A stretch of 64,000 nucleotides of DNA from JACZYA01 sp965247455 (GCA_965247455.1 CBDFHE010000010.1:36700-100699); one strand, 5' to 3'; shown: positions 1-9,304, counted from the first letter of the stretch. Made by a program: numbers and translations. The notes: generated by a model not told the origin, from the letters alone.

Positions 1-110
1 CCGTACCGGGCAACAACCGACCGGTTGGGCTCCTCATCCGCGGCAAGGCGGAACGTTTGTCCTGTGGTCCGGTAAGGCTGAAGTAGGAATGACTGCCTGC
101 GGCGACCGGG

Positions 111-447
111 CTAGTGCGGCAGGCGTTCAACCAGCGCGCGCAGCCGTTGCTGGTCAGAGCCGCGCAGGTCGGTGAACTCCACGCCCATGCCCAAGCTGGG
201 TAAGACTCGCCGGACCACGCAATCCACTGCCAGGGGCGGCCCGTCGGTCGAAGAGAGGCTGGCACGAAAGGTCGCGCCCACCCAAAGCGGGTTCTGCATC
301 TCCACCAGCATCCCACCCAAGCTGATGTCGCCGTTTGCGCCCGCGCACGGTCGAGGAACCCCACTCAATTTCCACCTCGGCGTGGTAGCGAACGCGGTGA
401 TACTCGCGGCGATCCACTCCGCGCAGGCTCGGCTCTGTGGTTTCCAC
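111..447 (-). pseudogene. PilZ-domain protein, frameshifted
   Basis: Two overlapping reverse frames together make one small PilZ domain, the fold that often binds cyclic di-GMP. The first frame begins with GTG at 447 and contains DRREYHRVRYHAEVEIEW, which carries the Arg-rich RxxxR-type start of PilZ. The second frame carries NGDISLGGML, matching the D/NxSxxG signature, and ends at 111. The switch between them lies in the GC-rich stretch 331-348 and needs removal of one base. If joined, the protein is about 111 residues, the usual size for a stand-alone PilZ protein. Family assignment is good; whether the break is biological or a sequence error cannot be told from the sequence alone. Confidence 0.6.
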
Positions 448-519
448 CGCTGTGCCCTCGTTGCTTTGGCCCGATGCTAGTCGGGCGTTTCATTCCTGTC
501 AAGCAATATGGCTAGCCGG

Positions 520-692
520 GTAGTGTCTTAATTTCACACCGAGCCCTGCGGCCCCCGCCTGCCTACCGCAGGCAGGCCGCAGGGATTTTCGCTTCCCCCA
601 GGCAGGGGCTCGTCCTGAAGGCTCGCCCTGAAGGGCCTGGGGGCTCGGTGTGATTTGGGGCCGAGTTTGGAATTACTCAAATTAGGACACAA
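520..692. repeat. MITE-like element, family A copy 1
   Basis: Left end GTAGTGTCTTAATTT and right end AAATTAGGACAC form an imperfect terminal inverted repeat. The interior holds a hairpin built on caccgagccc / gggctcggtgtg and a nested palindrome CCTGCCTACCGCAGGCAGG at 558-576. The subterminal block ggggccgagtttggaatt.. is shared with the copies at 29057, 36063 and 63719. No coding capacity. Confidence 0.8.
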
Positions 693-696
693 CCGG

Positions 697-2955
697 CTAG
701 GGGCGGCGGAGCCGCTGGAAGAGAGCCTGGTACTGATCGGTGATCTTTTCCCAGTTGTACCGCTCCCGGGCGCGGCGACGAGCGCGCTCCCCCAGTTCCC
801 GGCGCAGGGCCGGGTCGCGCAGGACGCGCTCCAGTTGCTGGAGCAAATCCTCGGGCCGGGGGCCGAACGGCAGACCGGCGTCGCCCACCACTTCGGCATT
901 CTCGGGAGTGTTCAGGTACAGGATGCCGCGCCCGCACGCCATGGCCTCGATCAGAGCCGGGTGGGTGCCGCCTACTTCGGTGGCATGAACGTAGAGCGCT
1001 GCATGGTTCTGCAACTGCCAGTAGCCGTCCCCGTACACCGACCCGGCAAAAACAATGCGCGGATCGCGGGTCTGCTTGAGCTGCGCGACGTAGCCCGGCC
1101 GATAGACGTTGTCGCCCACCATGGCGAGTTGCAGATCGGTTTTGGTCTTCTCGAAAACGCGCAGCACAAGCTCGGGATTGTTCTCGGGCTCGAAGCGGCT
1201 GACGTAGAGCACATAGCGGCCCGGGCGCAGGACGCACCGCTCCAGCGCTTGCGTGCCTGCCGCCGGCCGAGGCTCGGCACCATAAACAATCAGGGTGGAG
1301 CGTTTGCCGTAACGCTTGAGGTAGTAGTCGCGCATGACGCGGGCGTCAGTGACCATTTCGGTGGGCGTCACCAGCGCCAGCCATTCGCACAACCACAAAT
1401 AGGCGCGGCCCATCCAACGCCACTTGCGGCGGCGGCGGTCAAGGCCGTCCACGTTCAACACCGTGGGCTTGCCCACCAGGCGGGGAATCCAAGCGAAGGG
1501 GCTGTTGGCTACGTTGCACAGGAAGACTACTTCGGCGTCGGCGCGCGCGACGTGGAACACCGCGAGGAAGGTGTTCACGACCGTGTCGAGGTACTTCCGC
1601 GCAATGGTGGGCAGCAGCACCAGCCGCATCCCGCGGTAGGTGGGCTGCCGATAGCCGATGTGCGCCCGGCGGCCGTACACCGTCACATGATGGCCGCGAC
1701 CGGCCAGCCGAGCTCCCAGTTCCTCCACCAGAGTCTCAAAGCCGCCGTAGTTGGCCGGCACGCCGCGCGTACCCAGGATGGCGATTTTCAACGGCGACGG
1801 ATCTACCGGGAAGCTGGCGGGACGAAAGCGAAACCAGCGCGCCAACTCCCGGTCGGGCACTCGCCGCTTGGCCTGCACCTGCCGACGTTTAGCCCAAACG
1901 CGCTGACGCTCCCGCCAGAGGAAGCTGAAGGCTGGCAGCGAGGTTCGCTCCCGCACCAGCACGTAGAGCACAATTCCCAAATCGCGTAGGGTGGTGGGGA
2001 GAAGCGTGCGCCAGAAAACCGACCAGCCGATGTTCTTAGCGCGCAGGAGGAAGCGGTTCTTGGTGGAGTGGTAGTTGAGCACCGGCGGCAGAGTGCGGCG
2101 GTTTTCGGGCAGGACGCGGCGCAGGTGGTAGCCGACTGCTTTGGGGACGTAGAGGCATTTCCAACCCGCCAGTTGCGCGCGCCAAGCCAGGTCGGCGTCC
2201 TCGCGGTAGGAAAAGAAGTCGGGGTCAAAAAACTCGCCGGCCATCGAGAGGTCGTCTATCAGGGCGCGGCGGTAGAGCGCGGCGGCGGCGGTGGCGCCGA
2301 AGACGAATTCCACGCGGTCGTACTGGCCACGGTCGGGTTGGTTGGAGCCGCGGTCAAAGTGGCGCAGAGTGGGAGTGAAATACATCCCGGCGGAGTCGAG
2401 CAAAGGCGGCGCAGAGCGAGAACCGTCTGGGGCCAGGCGGAGGAGCTTGCCGCAGACGGTGCCGACCTGGGCGCGGCCAGCAACGGCGGTGAGCAGGGAA
2501 CGGACGCAGCCGGGCTCGATAACCACGTCCGGGTTCAGACAAAGCACCCACGGGTTGCGGGTTTGCCGGATGGCTTGGTTCTGGGCGGCGGCGAAGCCGC
2601 GATTGTCGGGGTTGCGGATGAGCGCAATACGACCGGAGTAGCGCTCCAACACTTGCAGGGTTGCGTCCTGGGAGGCGTTGTCCACCACTACCATGTCGAG
2701 CTCGACGCCTTCCTGGGCGAACAGTGATTCCAGGCAGCGCTCAATGTGCGCGGCGCTGTTGTAGGTGACGATTGTGACGGCGACGCGCTCCAGTGGCGGT
2801 GAACCCTTCACGGAAAGCGTTCTGGGTAAACCTTTGCGGGGGCGCTTCTTGGGTGAACTTTTGCGGGCAGGCTTTCGAGGTAAACGCTTGCGGGCGCGCT
2901 TCTTAGGTGGATTTTTGCGGCGAGCCACTCGTACTGAACCCTCGTGGTAAACCAC
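697..2955 (-). CDS. GT2-GT4 glycosyltransferase fusion with basic N-terminal tail
   Basis: About 752 residues with two catalytic modules. After a Lys/Arg/Pro-rich tail, a GT2 (GT-A) domain starts at VAVTIVTYNSAAHIERCL and includes VVVDNASQDAT and the N-P-D-V metal-site region, like rhamnosyltransferases. A second GT-B module follows from LKIAILGTRGVPANYGGFET, the DUF1972/GT4 start, and ends with an EAMACGRG-type GT4 donor-site motif. It probably adds sugars to a cell-surface polysaccharide on the cytoplasmic side. The frame is open upstream to 3198, but that part overlaps the preceding gene. GTG at 2955 lies 8 nt after that gene's stop, so I chose it; GTG at 2928 is an alternative. It forms a two-gene unit with the upstream GT2. 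Confidence 0.8.
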   Translation of the reverse strand: MVYHEGSVRVARRKNPPKKRARKRLPRKPARKSSPKKRPRKGLPRTLSVKGSPPLERVAVTIVTYNSAAHIERCLESLFAQEGVELDMVVVDNASQDATLQVLERYSGRIALIRNPDNRGFAAAQNQAIRQTRNPWVLCLNPDVVIEPGCVRSLLTAVAGRAQVGTVCGKLLRLAPDGSRSAPPLLDSAGMYFTPTLRHFDRGSNQPDRGQYDRVEFVFGATAAAALYRRALIDDLSMAGEFFDPDFFSYREDADLAWRAQLAGWKCLYVPKAVGYHLRRVLPENRRTLPPVLNYHSTKNRFLLRAKNIGWSVFWRTLLPTTLRDLGIVLYVLVRERTSLPAFSFLWRERQRVWAKRRQVQAKRRVPDRELARWFRFRPASFPVDPSPLKIAILGTRGVPANYGGFETLVEELGARLAGRGHHVTVYGRRAHIGYRQPTYRGMRLVLLPTIARKYLDTVVNTFLAVFHVARADAEVVFLCNVANSPFAWIPRLVGKPTVLNVDGLDRRRRKWRWMGRAYLWLCEWLALVTPTEMVTDARVMRDYYLKRYGKRSTLIVYGAEPRPAAGTQALERCVLRPGRYVLYVSRFEPENNPELVLRVFEKTKTDLQLAMVGDNVYRPGYVAQLKQTRDPRIVFAGSVYGDGYWQLQNHAALYVHATEVGGTHPALIEAMACGRGILYLNTPENAEVVGDAGLPFGPRPEDLLQQLERVLRDPALRRELGERARRRARERYNWEKITDQYQALFQRLRRP

Positions 2956-2963
2956 GCCAGTCC

Positions 2964-3920
2964 TCAACCGGCCGCGCCGAATACGCAGCGGCGGATGACC
3001 GTTGCGTAGGCCCCGACATCCGCGCGGCGACTGCCGGGACCGGCCGGCGCGCCCGAGTCGGGCTGGCCCGATGCGGATAAGCCAACGGCGGCGGCCAGCA
3101 TGCGCAGCAGCATACCTTTGAAAATCGCCACGCGCAGAACCGCCACCGCCAGGCGGCTGTGGTGCTTGCGGAAGTAGCGCAGAAGATTCTGGTACCAATA
3201 CAACTGCCGGTCGCGGTCGGCGACGGCGGCCAGGCTGTGCGCGCCGGCATGGACGAAACGCGCCTGCGGCTCATAGAGAATCGCCCAGCCCGCCTGCCGC
3301 AGGCGGCGGCACAAATCCACATCTTCAAACCAGAGCGGGAAGAAGCGCGGGTCGAACCCGCCCAGCGATTCCCAGGCGCGGCGCTTAACCAGCAGGCAGG
3401 CGCCGGCAGGTTGCTCGATTTCAGCCGATTGGTTGTAGTCGAAATCCACGCAACGGTAGCGGCGGTTGAGAGGATTGCCGGGCCAGACTCGATTGAGAAG
3501 CAGCGTTTCCGCCAGGGCGGTTGCCAGAGTGGGCAAGCGGCGAAAAGTGAAACCCACCTGGGTGGCGCCGGTGGAGTCGAGCAGGCGGCCGGTGAGGGCG
3601 CCGGCGGAAGTGTTGGCCGCCGTCGCCCGCAGTGCAGCCAACGCGCCCGGCTGCGCCTGCACGTCCGGGTTGAGAAACAGCAGCAGTTCGCCGCGTGCGG
3701 CGTGCGCGCCCTGGTTGGCGGCGGCGGCGAAGCCGCGGTTGTCGGCGTTGGCCAGGACCTGCGTGCCGGGGACGGCGCGGGCGGCCTGGACGGTAGCGTC
3801 CGAGGAAGCGTTATCCACCACGATGCGCTCCCAGCCGGGGTCGCTCAGGCTGTGCAGGCAAGCCTCAATGTGCCGGGCGGAGTTGAAGGTGACGATGATG
3901 ATGGAGCCCGCTGCGGGCAT
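2964..3920 (-). CDS. Glycosyltransferase family 2 (rhamnosyltransferase-like)
   Basis: 318 residues with a GT-A fold. The N-terminus SIIIVTFNSARHIEACL is the nucleotide-binding first strand, followed by IVVDNASSDAT, DNRGFAAAANQG and LLFLNPDV, the DxD-like region. FFPLWFEDVDLCRRL supplies the ED acidic motif typical of WbbL-like dTDP-rhamnosyltransferases. It likely transfers an activated sugar in cell-surface glycan assembly. A downstream GT2-GT4 fusion follows within 8 nt, so the two are probably co-transcribed. The last 60 residues are Ala/Gly/Pro rich and divergent. The exact donor cannot be read from the sequence. Confidence 0.85.
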   Translation of the reverse strand: MPAAGSIIIVTFNSARHIEACLHSLSDPGWERIVVDNASSDATVQAARAVPGTQVLANADNRGFAAAANQGAHAARGELLLFLNPDVQAQPGALAALRATAANTSAGALTGRLLDSTGATQVGFTFRRLPTLATALAETLLLNRVWPGNPLNRRYRCVDFDYNQSAEIEQPAGACLLVKRRAWESLGGFDPRFFPLWFEDVDLCRRLRQAGWAILYEPQARFVHAGAHSLAAVADRDRQLYWYQNLLRYFRKHHSRLAVAVLRVAIFKGMLLRMLAAAVGLSASGQPDSGAPAGPGSRRADVGAYATVIRRCVFGAAG

Positions 3921-4023
3921 AACGATGGCGCATTATAGCACGGGGTGGAGTGGCTATCGGGAAGAGGAGATGAAGAGTAGTAGGTTAAAAGCGTGCTGCT
4001 TTGGCTGATGACAAAATGCGTGG

Positions 4024-4075
4024 TCCCCCCAGCGGCCTGCCTGCGGTAGGCAGGCTGGGGCCGCTGGGCTGGACG
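4024..4075. repeat. Palindromic hairpin (REP-like GCCTGCCTGCGGTAGGCAGGC)
   Basis: A strong hairpin in which cccagcgg.. pairs with ..ccgctggg around the near-perfect palindrome at 4035-4055. The same core occurs at 558 and 7673, and variants at 43770 and 58070. The rest of 3921-4291 shows no credible gene. The hairpin is downstream of no gene (both flanking genes are on the reverse strand, 5' end of one and 3' end of the other), so it could stop transcription only for reverse reading toward 4437. Confidence 0.6.
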
Positions 4076-4291
4076 GGAGTTGACGACTGTTGGGTTGGAG
4101 ATTCGAAGAGCGAACACGAATCTGCTTGGGCATTTCGGCTCAGGCACTCTCTTCAGCGTCCAACCCGGTGGCTCTTGCCACCGGGACTCAGGCCTCTCCT
4201 CGGTGGGATTCAGCTCTCCCGCTCAGCGGGACGTCCCAAGACAAGCCGACGACCCGTACGGGTCGCCGCTATCCGGGGTGTTCCAGAACCA

Positions 4292-4415
4292 CGGTAGCGC
4301 AGACATTCCTGTCTGTGCGGCGCAGGAGAGGCTGCCCCCGACTACGGAGCAGGCCCCGCCACCAGCCCCGCCTTTGGCGGGGCTGGTGGGGCAGACAAGA
4401 ATGTCTGCCCCACCA
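4292..4415. repeat. Dispersed repeat family B copy 1
   Basis: Begins cggtagcgcagacattcc and ends agaatgtctgccccacca; the same two blocks recur at 63591-63674 with a different, shorter middle. The blocks CAGACATTCCTGTCTG and CAGACAAGAATGTCTG are inverted relative to each other with one mismatch, so the element folds as a hairpin. A GC-rich inner stem (ccagccccgcc / ggcggggctgg) lies at 4361-4387. Non-coding. Confidence 0.7.
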
Positions 4416-4437
4416 AATAACAAACCAGGGAGGAAGG

Positions 4438-5895
4438 CTAGTTGGCGCCGGAGATGATGATGTCGTAGAGCAGATCGGGGCGGGCGTCGCCGCGGAAGTC
4501 GAGCACGCGGACGAAGAAGGTTGTCGTGCCCGCCGGCACCTGGAACTCCAGCTTGGAATCCTGGACAACGCCGAGATTGATGTCATCGTTGATGCAGGCA
4601 TCATCAAAGGCGCCAGGGGTGGGGTCAGGAGTGACCGGAGGCGGAGGAGCATCATCGCCGACGTCATTGCACGTCTGGAAGCGGACGTTGTTCACATCCA
4701 CAATCTCGATCACTGAGTCGAGCGGGCTGAGGGTGGCGAGGGTGCAGCGCGGGTCGGTCAGACTGCGGGCGCAGATCCTGACCTCGACAATGCTGCCGGC
4801 GGATGCAGTGATCTGATAGACATCCACATCCGGGCTACTCGATGGGTCACCTTCCGGATCGGTGTAGGGGCTGATGGAAGCTCGGGCGGTGATGTTCCCC
4901 GGGAGAGCAGTAGCGGAACCAATATCGTCGTTGCGGCCAGCCAGTGCGGAGTTGATGGTTAGTACAAGGGGCTGGCTGGCAGTTTGCATAGTCGGAGAAG
5001 TGGAATCGGCGACTTGCACGGTGAAACTTTCCGTGACAGCCGCAACCGGTGTGCCGCTGATGTTGCCGGTCGCTGAGTCCAAGAGCAACCCGGATGGCAT
5101 GCTACCGGCTGTGATACTCCACATGAGTGGTGGTGTTCCGCCGGTGGCCTGGAGAGTGACGTTGTAAGGGACGCCCACTGCTCCGTCCGGCAGCGCAGTG
5201 GTGGTGATCATGGGCGGTGGGGCAGGGCCAATGTCAATGGTCAAATTTGCGGTGGCCGTATCGCCAAGATCGTCCGTCACCTGCACGGTGAAGGGGAACG
5301 TGCCCGCCGTCGTGGGGAGGCCGCCGATTTCGCCGGTGTTGCTGTCGATGGTGAGGCCCGCGGGCAAAGCGCCCATCGAGATGCTCCAAGACAAGGGTTG
5401 CTGGCCGTTGGTCGCGCTCACGAACTGGCTGTAGGCCACCCCCACCTGGCCGCCGGGGAGCGAAGTGATGGTGATGGTCAGCGCGTCGGTTCGGATGAGA
5501 ATGCTCAAGGTGCGGGTGGCCACTTGCTGGGGCGAGCCGGAGTCGGCGACCCGGACGGTGAAATTGAAAGTGGCGTCCACGGTGGGCGTGCCGCTGATGA
5601 CGCCGGAAGAACTCAAAGTCAGGTCATCGGGAAGCAGCCCCGAGCCTGAGGCCAAACTCCAAGTACGGGCGCCGGTGCCGCCGCTGGCTTGCAAGGTGGC
5701 GCTATAAGATTGGTTCAGGTTTCCATCGGGCAGCGCGGCGGTGGAAATGGTCAGGGCGGGAGGAGGCGGTGGGGTGCCGCCAAACGAACTACTTGAACTG
5801 GAACTTCCACCACAGGCGGCCAGGGTCAGCAGCAAGCCAGTCGAAGCGGCAGCGGCCATCCAGCGGAGGTAAGTAAATCGTGGCTCTGTAATCAT
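4438..5895 (-). CDS. Putative-Ig (He_PIG) repeat lipoprotein
   Basis: About 485 residues. ATG at 5895 gives a lipoprotein signal (RWMAAAASTGLLLTLAACG, lipobox LAAC) followed by a Ser/Pro linker; the frame is open to 6066, but only this start makes a signal peptide. Three tandem He_PIG domains follow, each with a LPDG.VG..Y.. start, LPAGLT/LPDDLT and a G.ISGTP-type end. The last ~170 residues (NDDIGSATALPG..., FFVRVLDFRGD) resemble a bacterial pre-peptidase C-terminal beta domain. It is predicted to be an outer-membrane or surface-anchored adhesive or structural protein. It sits next to a secreted metalloprotease in the same direction. No enzymatic residues are recognised. Confidence 0.8.
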   Translation of the reverse strand: MITEPRFTYLRWMAAAASTGLLLTLAACGGSSSSSSSFGGTPPPPPALTISTAALPDGNLNQSYSATLQASGGTGARTWSLASGSGLLPDDLTLSSSGVISGTPTVDATFNFTVRVADSGSPQQVATRTLSILIRTDALTITITSLPGGQVGVAYSQFVSATNGQQPLSWSISMGALPAGLTIDSNTGEIGGLPTTAGTFPFTVQVTDDLGDTATANLTIDIGPAPPPMITTTALPDGAVGVPYNVTLQATGGTPPLMWSITAGSMPSGLLLDSATGNISGTPVAAVTESFTVQVADSTSPTMQTASQPLVLTINSALAGRNDDIGSATALPGNITARASISPYTDPEGDPSSSPDVDVYQITASAGSIVEVRICARSLTDPRCTLATLSPLDSVIEIVDVNNVRFQTCNDVGDDAPPPPVTPDPTPGAFDDACINDDINLGVVQDSKLEFQVPAGTTTFFVRVLDFRGDARPDLLYDIIISGAN

Positions 5896-6214
5896 TCCTG
5901 TTGAAGGCCTCTTCGAACCCCAGTGGCGGGGGCCACTGGGTTGGACACAAGGGGCGTAGGCGGACCAAGCACCCCAAGCAACTTGTCTAGCCCAGCGGCC
6001 CCTGCCGCTGGGTCTCCCAGACTTGCTCTCAACAAAATCGCAGGTTAGTGCCGTGAATCGTTTCATGGTTGACTAATGCAAGCCCGCGGGCAGCGGCCCC
6101 GCACTGCGGGGCTCTTCCAAGCTGTCTCTTGTTGGCAGGAGGAGCCTTCGGCGGGCTTCCTGGGCCCCGCGCGGGGCAAGCTCGGAATGACGATGCGTCC
6201 GTTTCATCTGACCT
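5896..6214. other. Spacer with small hairpins and a shared repeat block
   Basis: No gene seen. Contains the hairpin gccccgcactgcggggc (about 6096-6112) followed by ctcttccaagctgtctc..ttggcagg (6112-6139). The same block recurs at 7911-7934 and 59654-59682. The 5896-6066 part is open in the frame of the lipoprotein but lies before its signal peptide. Confidence 0.5.
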
Positions 6215-7573
6215 CTAAGGTGCCCCGGTTTCGAACTGGTCGAAGCGCGGCGGCGTTCCGTTCAAGATGATGTCGATGGCCATCACCACACCTCCTGCGC
6301 TGACTGAGACAGTGCCGGGAGTTCCGGGCACTGCGTCAGTGTCGGACTCCCCTGTGTCCCAAAACTCTGCCGGGCCAGGTGAAGGAATCGGCGGATCGAG
6401 CGGGCCGACGCTGGAGCCGGCGTCAAAGCCCGCGTTAATGGATTCGACTTCGATGGTGTAGTTCCCCGGCAAGAGGCCTGGGATTCGGTAGAAGCCGATC
6501 AGCGTGGGATCGCGGGAGCCGAAGGAACTGCCGGGGGTGTTGTCGGCGAGGAAACCGCTCGAGGGACAGCCAGGGGAGGAGGTCGGGCACGGCAAATATT
6601 GGGCGGTGACGGGTTGGCCGGGGTTGCCGGTGAACAAGTAGCCGGAGACGACGGAGACGGCGACGCGGCGCGGGTTACCCACCTGCCGGGCGATGACGTT
6701 GACGCCCTGGGCGGGCGTCTGCCCATCGGAGAAGAAAATCATGCCTTCAATGGTGCCGAAAGTGGTGGCGAAAGTGCTATCCGGGTAGAGGCGCGAAATC
6801 CAGGCGATATCGTCGGGGGCCAACGTCCGCATCTCGTCACTGAGCAATTGGGGGAACATGGTAGGCAAACCTTCGAGATCATTCACACCGCAACCGCCCA
6901 AGCAATTCACGTTGATTTGGGAGTGGTCCAACCCGGAGAAGTGGCTAAACTCGTGGATGAAGGCGGCGTCGAACTCGGCATCACTTAGCTCACGATTTGG
7001 TGGGGTTGCGGTGAGATCCGTGATCTCATCCAGGAAGCGTCCATTGAGGGCCGCGTGTCCGGAAAGGATGCGCCCGCCGACATCGGGCCGGCACGGCCCA
7101 GCAAAGCCGATGACGTTGGGGTCGCCCACCAACTCATCGAAGATAGCTCCGTCGGCGTCAAATACAATTGGGCTCTGCGTCCCGTTGTTGCAGTCGCCTT
7201 CCACGGTGTTGAACTCAGTGGCATCGCTAACGTCGTTGTCTGCGACGCCGGTGATCTGCCCAGCATTGGTGTAGGAAATTGTGGCGGTAGAAACAGCCTC
7301 CCAAACTTGGAACATCTGCTCGACACGCATCACGCCATCAGCGTTATTGATGACGACTGTTCCGCTTGGGTCCGCGCTCAATGGCCCACCGTCAACGCGG
7401 TATTGGATGGGAACACCGGTGGCCCAGGTGAAAGGCTGGGCATCGACGCCGACGGTGCCGCCCACGATCAACGGGCCGCCGGCGTGGGCGGGGCGCTGGC
7501 CGCTGAGGCCGAAGAAAACTGCGGCTAGAAGCAGAACCAAGATCAACGCACGTACAGAACGCGAGAAGGTCAT
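6215..7573 (-). CDS. Secreted matrixin-like zinc metalloprotease
   Basis: 452 residues. ATG at 7573 has AGGA 8 nt upstream and opens a Sec signal peptide (RALILVLLLAAVFFGLSG..AHA). The zinc site is HEFSHFSGLDH at residues 207-217, the HExxHxxGxxH motif of metzincins. Upstream sequence (YRVDGGPLS..., VEQMFQVWEAVSTATISY) resembles the matrixin N-terminal half of the catalytic domain. After the protease domain (..DDIAWISRLYP) comes a carboxypeptidase-regulatory-like beta domain from about residue 270 (GTIEGMIFFSDGQTPAQGVNVIA). It is predicted to act outside the cell on proteins. Neighbours on both sides are exported proteins. The Met-turn is not certain. Confidence 0.85.
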   Translation of the reverse strand: MTFSRSVRALILVLLLAAVFFGLSGQRPAHAGGPLIVGGTVGVDAQPFTWATGVPIQYRVDGGPLSADPSGTVVINNADGVMRVEQMFQVWEAVSTATISYTNAGQITGVADNDVSDATEFNTVEGDCNNGTQSPIVFDADGAIFDELVGDPNVIGFAGPCRPDVGGRILSGHAALNGRFLDEITDLTATPPNRELSDAEFDAAFIHEFSHFSGLDHSQINVNCLGGCGVNDLEGLPTMFPQLLSDEMRTLAPDDIAWISRLYPDSTFATTFGTIEGMIFFSDGQTPAQGVNVIARQVGNPRRVAVSVVSGYLFTGNPGQPVTAQYLPCPTSSPGCPSSGFLADNTPGSSFGSRDPTLIGFYRIPGLLPGNYTIEVESINAGFDAGSSVGPLDPPIPSPGPAEFWDTGESDTDAVPGTPGTVSVSAGGVVMAIDIILNGTPPRFDQFETGAP

Positions 7574-8007
7574 GCTAGCATCCTGGAAACATAGGCAAAT
7601 AGCACCTGAGACACTGTCCACCAATTCTGTTGAAACCGGAGTTGGGCTGGACAAAGGATTGGGTAGGGCAAGGCCTGCCTGCCGCAGGCAGGCTTTATGC
7701 CTTGCCGAAAATGGCAGGGGATCCCTCGACTGCGCTCGGGACAAGTAAACCCCTTCAGGGAGAACCCTCAGGGTGAACCCTTCAGGGAGAACCTTCAGGG
7801 TGAACCCTGCCCTACCCAAGCTGCGCTTCGCCTTGCTCGGCGTTTGTTCAACAGAAAATCGCACACAGCCGGCACATGACTTCGCTCAGGAGCGTCCCCG
7901 CTGAGCAGGGCGCTTCCAAACTGTCTCGCTTGGCAAAACCTTCCTGGCCGATGCTATTATTTTTCCCTGAGCACTTCTCATGTGTCGCCTATTTGAGCAA
8001 CGCCACA
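7574..8007. other. Repeat-rich spacer
   Basis: No gene seen. Holds a palindrome GCCTGCCTGCCGCAGGCAGGC (7673-7693) inside a larger stem gggcaagg..ccttgcc, a 27-bp tandem pair (7751-7804), and the block cttccaaactgtctcgcttggca (7912-7934) shared with two other spacers. Confidence 0.6.
7751..7804. repeat. 27-bp tandem duplication
   Basis: Two adjacent 27-bp units, 7751-7777 and 7778-7804, differ at one base. Each is itself built of two related halves (cccttcagggagaac / ctcagggtgaa), so the array reads as four degenerate 13-14-mers of the CTTCAGGG type. Confidence 0.8.
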
Positions 8008-8643
8008 CTAGTTTGTCCCTGCCAGGGTGCGGATAAAATTTTGTAACTCGTCCAGTTGCACCGGGCCGCTGCGGTGCTGGGTGACCATGCGCGCCATCGC
8101 GGGCGACAACGGGAGGCCGCGCTTTTCGAGGCGCGGGGCCATCTGGCGGAAAAGGCCGGCGTTGGCGTGGCCGTTGAGGGCGTACTCGTGGCCCTGCGCG
8201 TCGCGCAAAATGCGGAAGCGGCCCTGCCCCAGACCAGCCGGACTGGAGAGGCCGTAGCGCGTGGGCGGGTTCATTAGCAGGAGCAGGTGTTGGCCCTTGC
8301 GGTAGCCAGCGGCGTCGAAGCGGTCGCGCACGTCCCAGATGTACTGCCGAAAGGTGAAGGTTTGCCCGGCCTGCCCCTTGAGGGTCTGCTGGACGCGCAG
8401 GGTGACGACGATGGTCTGCAGGTTGGTGAGGGTGGGATGGCGCTCGACCCGGGCGCTGACCACATGGCCGCGGATAATGGTGGCGGCCTGGTCAACCAAC
8501 TGGTCGAGGCTGCGCGGCAGGGTGAGCGCCCCGCGCTGGGCCGCCAGGGGACTGACGAGCAGGAGCGCCAAGAAAGCCGCGCCCCAGGCCCGCTTCGTTC
8601 GCGGGGGGCAGGGATTTGTGCTGGTCAGCGCTGGTAAGGGCAC
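8008..8643 (-). CDS. Secreted protein of unknown function
   Basis: 211 residues. The GTG start at 8643 is favoured by GGAGG six bases upstream. The N-terminus has a positively charged segment and hydrophobic core (TKRAWGAAFLALLLVSPLAAQ) with a likely signal peptidase site after LAAQ or before it. The mature part has a beta-rich pattern (AATIIRGHVVSARVE, TIVVTLRVQQTLKG, TFTFRQYIW) and no motif I recognise. The pattern RGHVVS...LTNLQTIVVTLRV resembles unknown exported proteins that accompany matrixin-like proteases in this phylum. It lies just upstream of the metalloprotease and faces the same way. Function is not assigned. Confidence 0.65.
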   Translation of the reverse strand: MPLPALTSTNPCPPRTKRAWGAAFLALLLVSPLAAQRGALTLPRSLDQLVDQAATIIRGHVVSARVERHPTLTNLQTIVVTLRVQQTLKGQAGQTFTFRQYIWDVRDRFDAAGYRKGQHLLLLMNPPTRYGLSSPAGLGQGRFRILRDAQGHEYALNGHANAGLFRQMAPRLEKRGLPLSPAMARMVTQHRSGPVQLDELQNFIRTLAGTN

Positions 8644-9304
8644 AGACTTCCTCCGCTGGAGTCGCGCCCTCCGCGCGATAGGAATCGCATGGCAATAAGA
8701 TGCATTTTCTACCCTTGAAGTTACTGAAACATAAGCGAATTCTCGCCAAAAGGCAAGCGAGGGGCCCGGCGCGGGACGGGTTGAATAGTTGATTGGTTAA
8801 TTGGTTGATTGGAGACCGGGTGCCCTTCGAGGGGCTCGGGGCAGGCCCACGTCTTCAGCGGGGCAGGCAGGACAATTTCCGCATTGCGGAAATTGCGGTT
8901 CTTGCCCTTCGACAGGCTCAGAACAAAAAACGCATCCGTGAGAATGCAGTTTTTGCCCCGCGGCCCTGCTCGGGACGATCTCCGCTGTGCGGAAATCACG
9001 GTTTTCCCGTTCGGCTTTTTGGGCCGAAAAACCGCCTCCTGGAAAAAACAACCGCAAAAACCGCAAAAGCCTTAGACGCCGACTGTCTGCGCGTGCTATG
9101 GAAGAAAGGCCCGCAAGTGCGGGTCGGCTGCCCGAGGAGGGAGCCGGTTGCATCGTTGCATCCCGGCGCACTCGCAGCCGCATCCAAAGAAACCGGCGGG
9201 AGCGAAACGCGGCGAGAACGCCGCAGCGGCTGCGGTAATTTCCGATAGACCGGATGCGGTCGCCTGCGCTAAAGTGGAGAACTTTGCTCAAGCCAAGAAA
9301 CCCC
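8644..9304. other. Spacer between divergent exported-protein genes
   Basis: No gene seen. At 8788-8815 there is an AT-rich run of repeated gattggtta/gattgattgg units. From 8878 to 9078 lies repeat family C, with gcggaaat..gcggttctt arms and acaaccgcaaaaaccgcaaaagccttagac at 9048-9077. The promoters of the two divergent genes must be here, but no convincing -35/-10 pair was found. Confidence 0.5.

Noticed and set aside
655..1989. Long forward frame opposite the GT2-GT4 fusion
   Set aside because: It mirrors the codon pattern of the reverse gene, has no ribosome site and no recognisable family.
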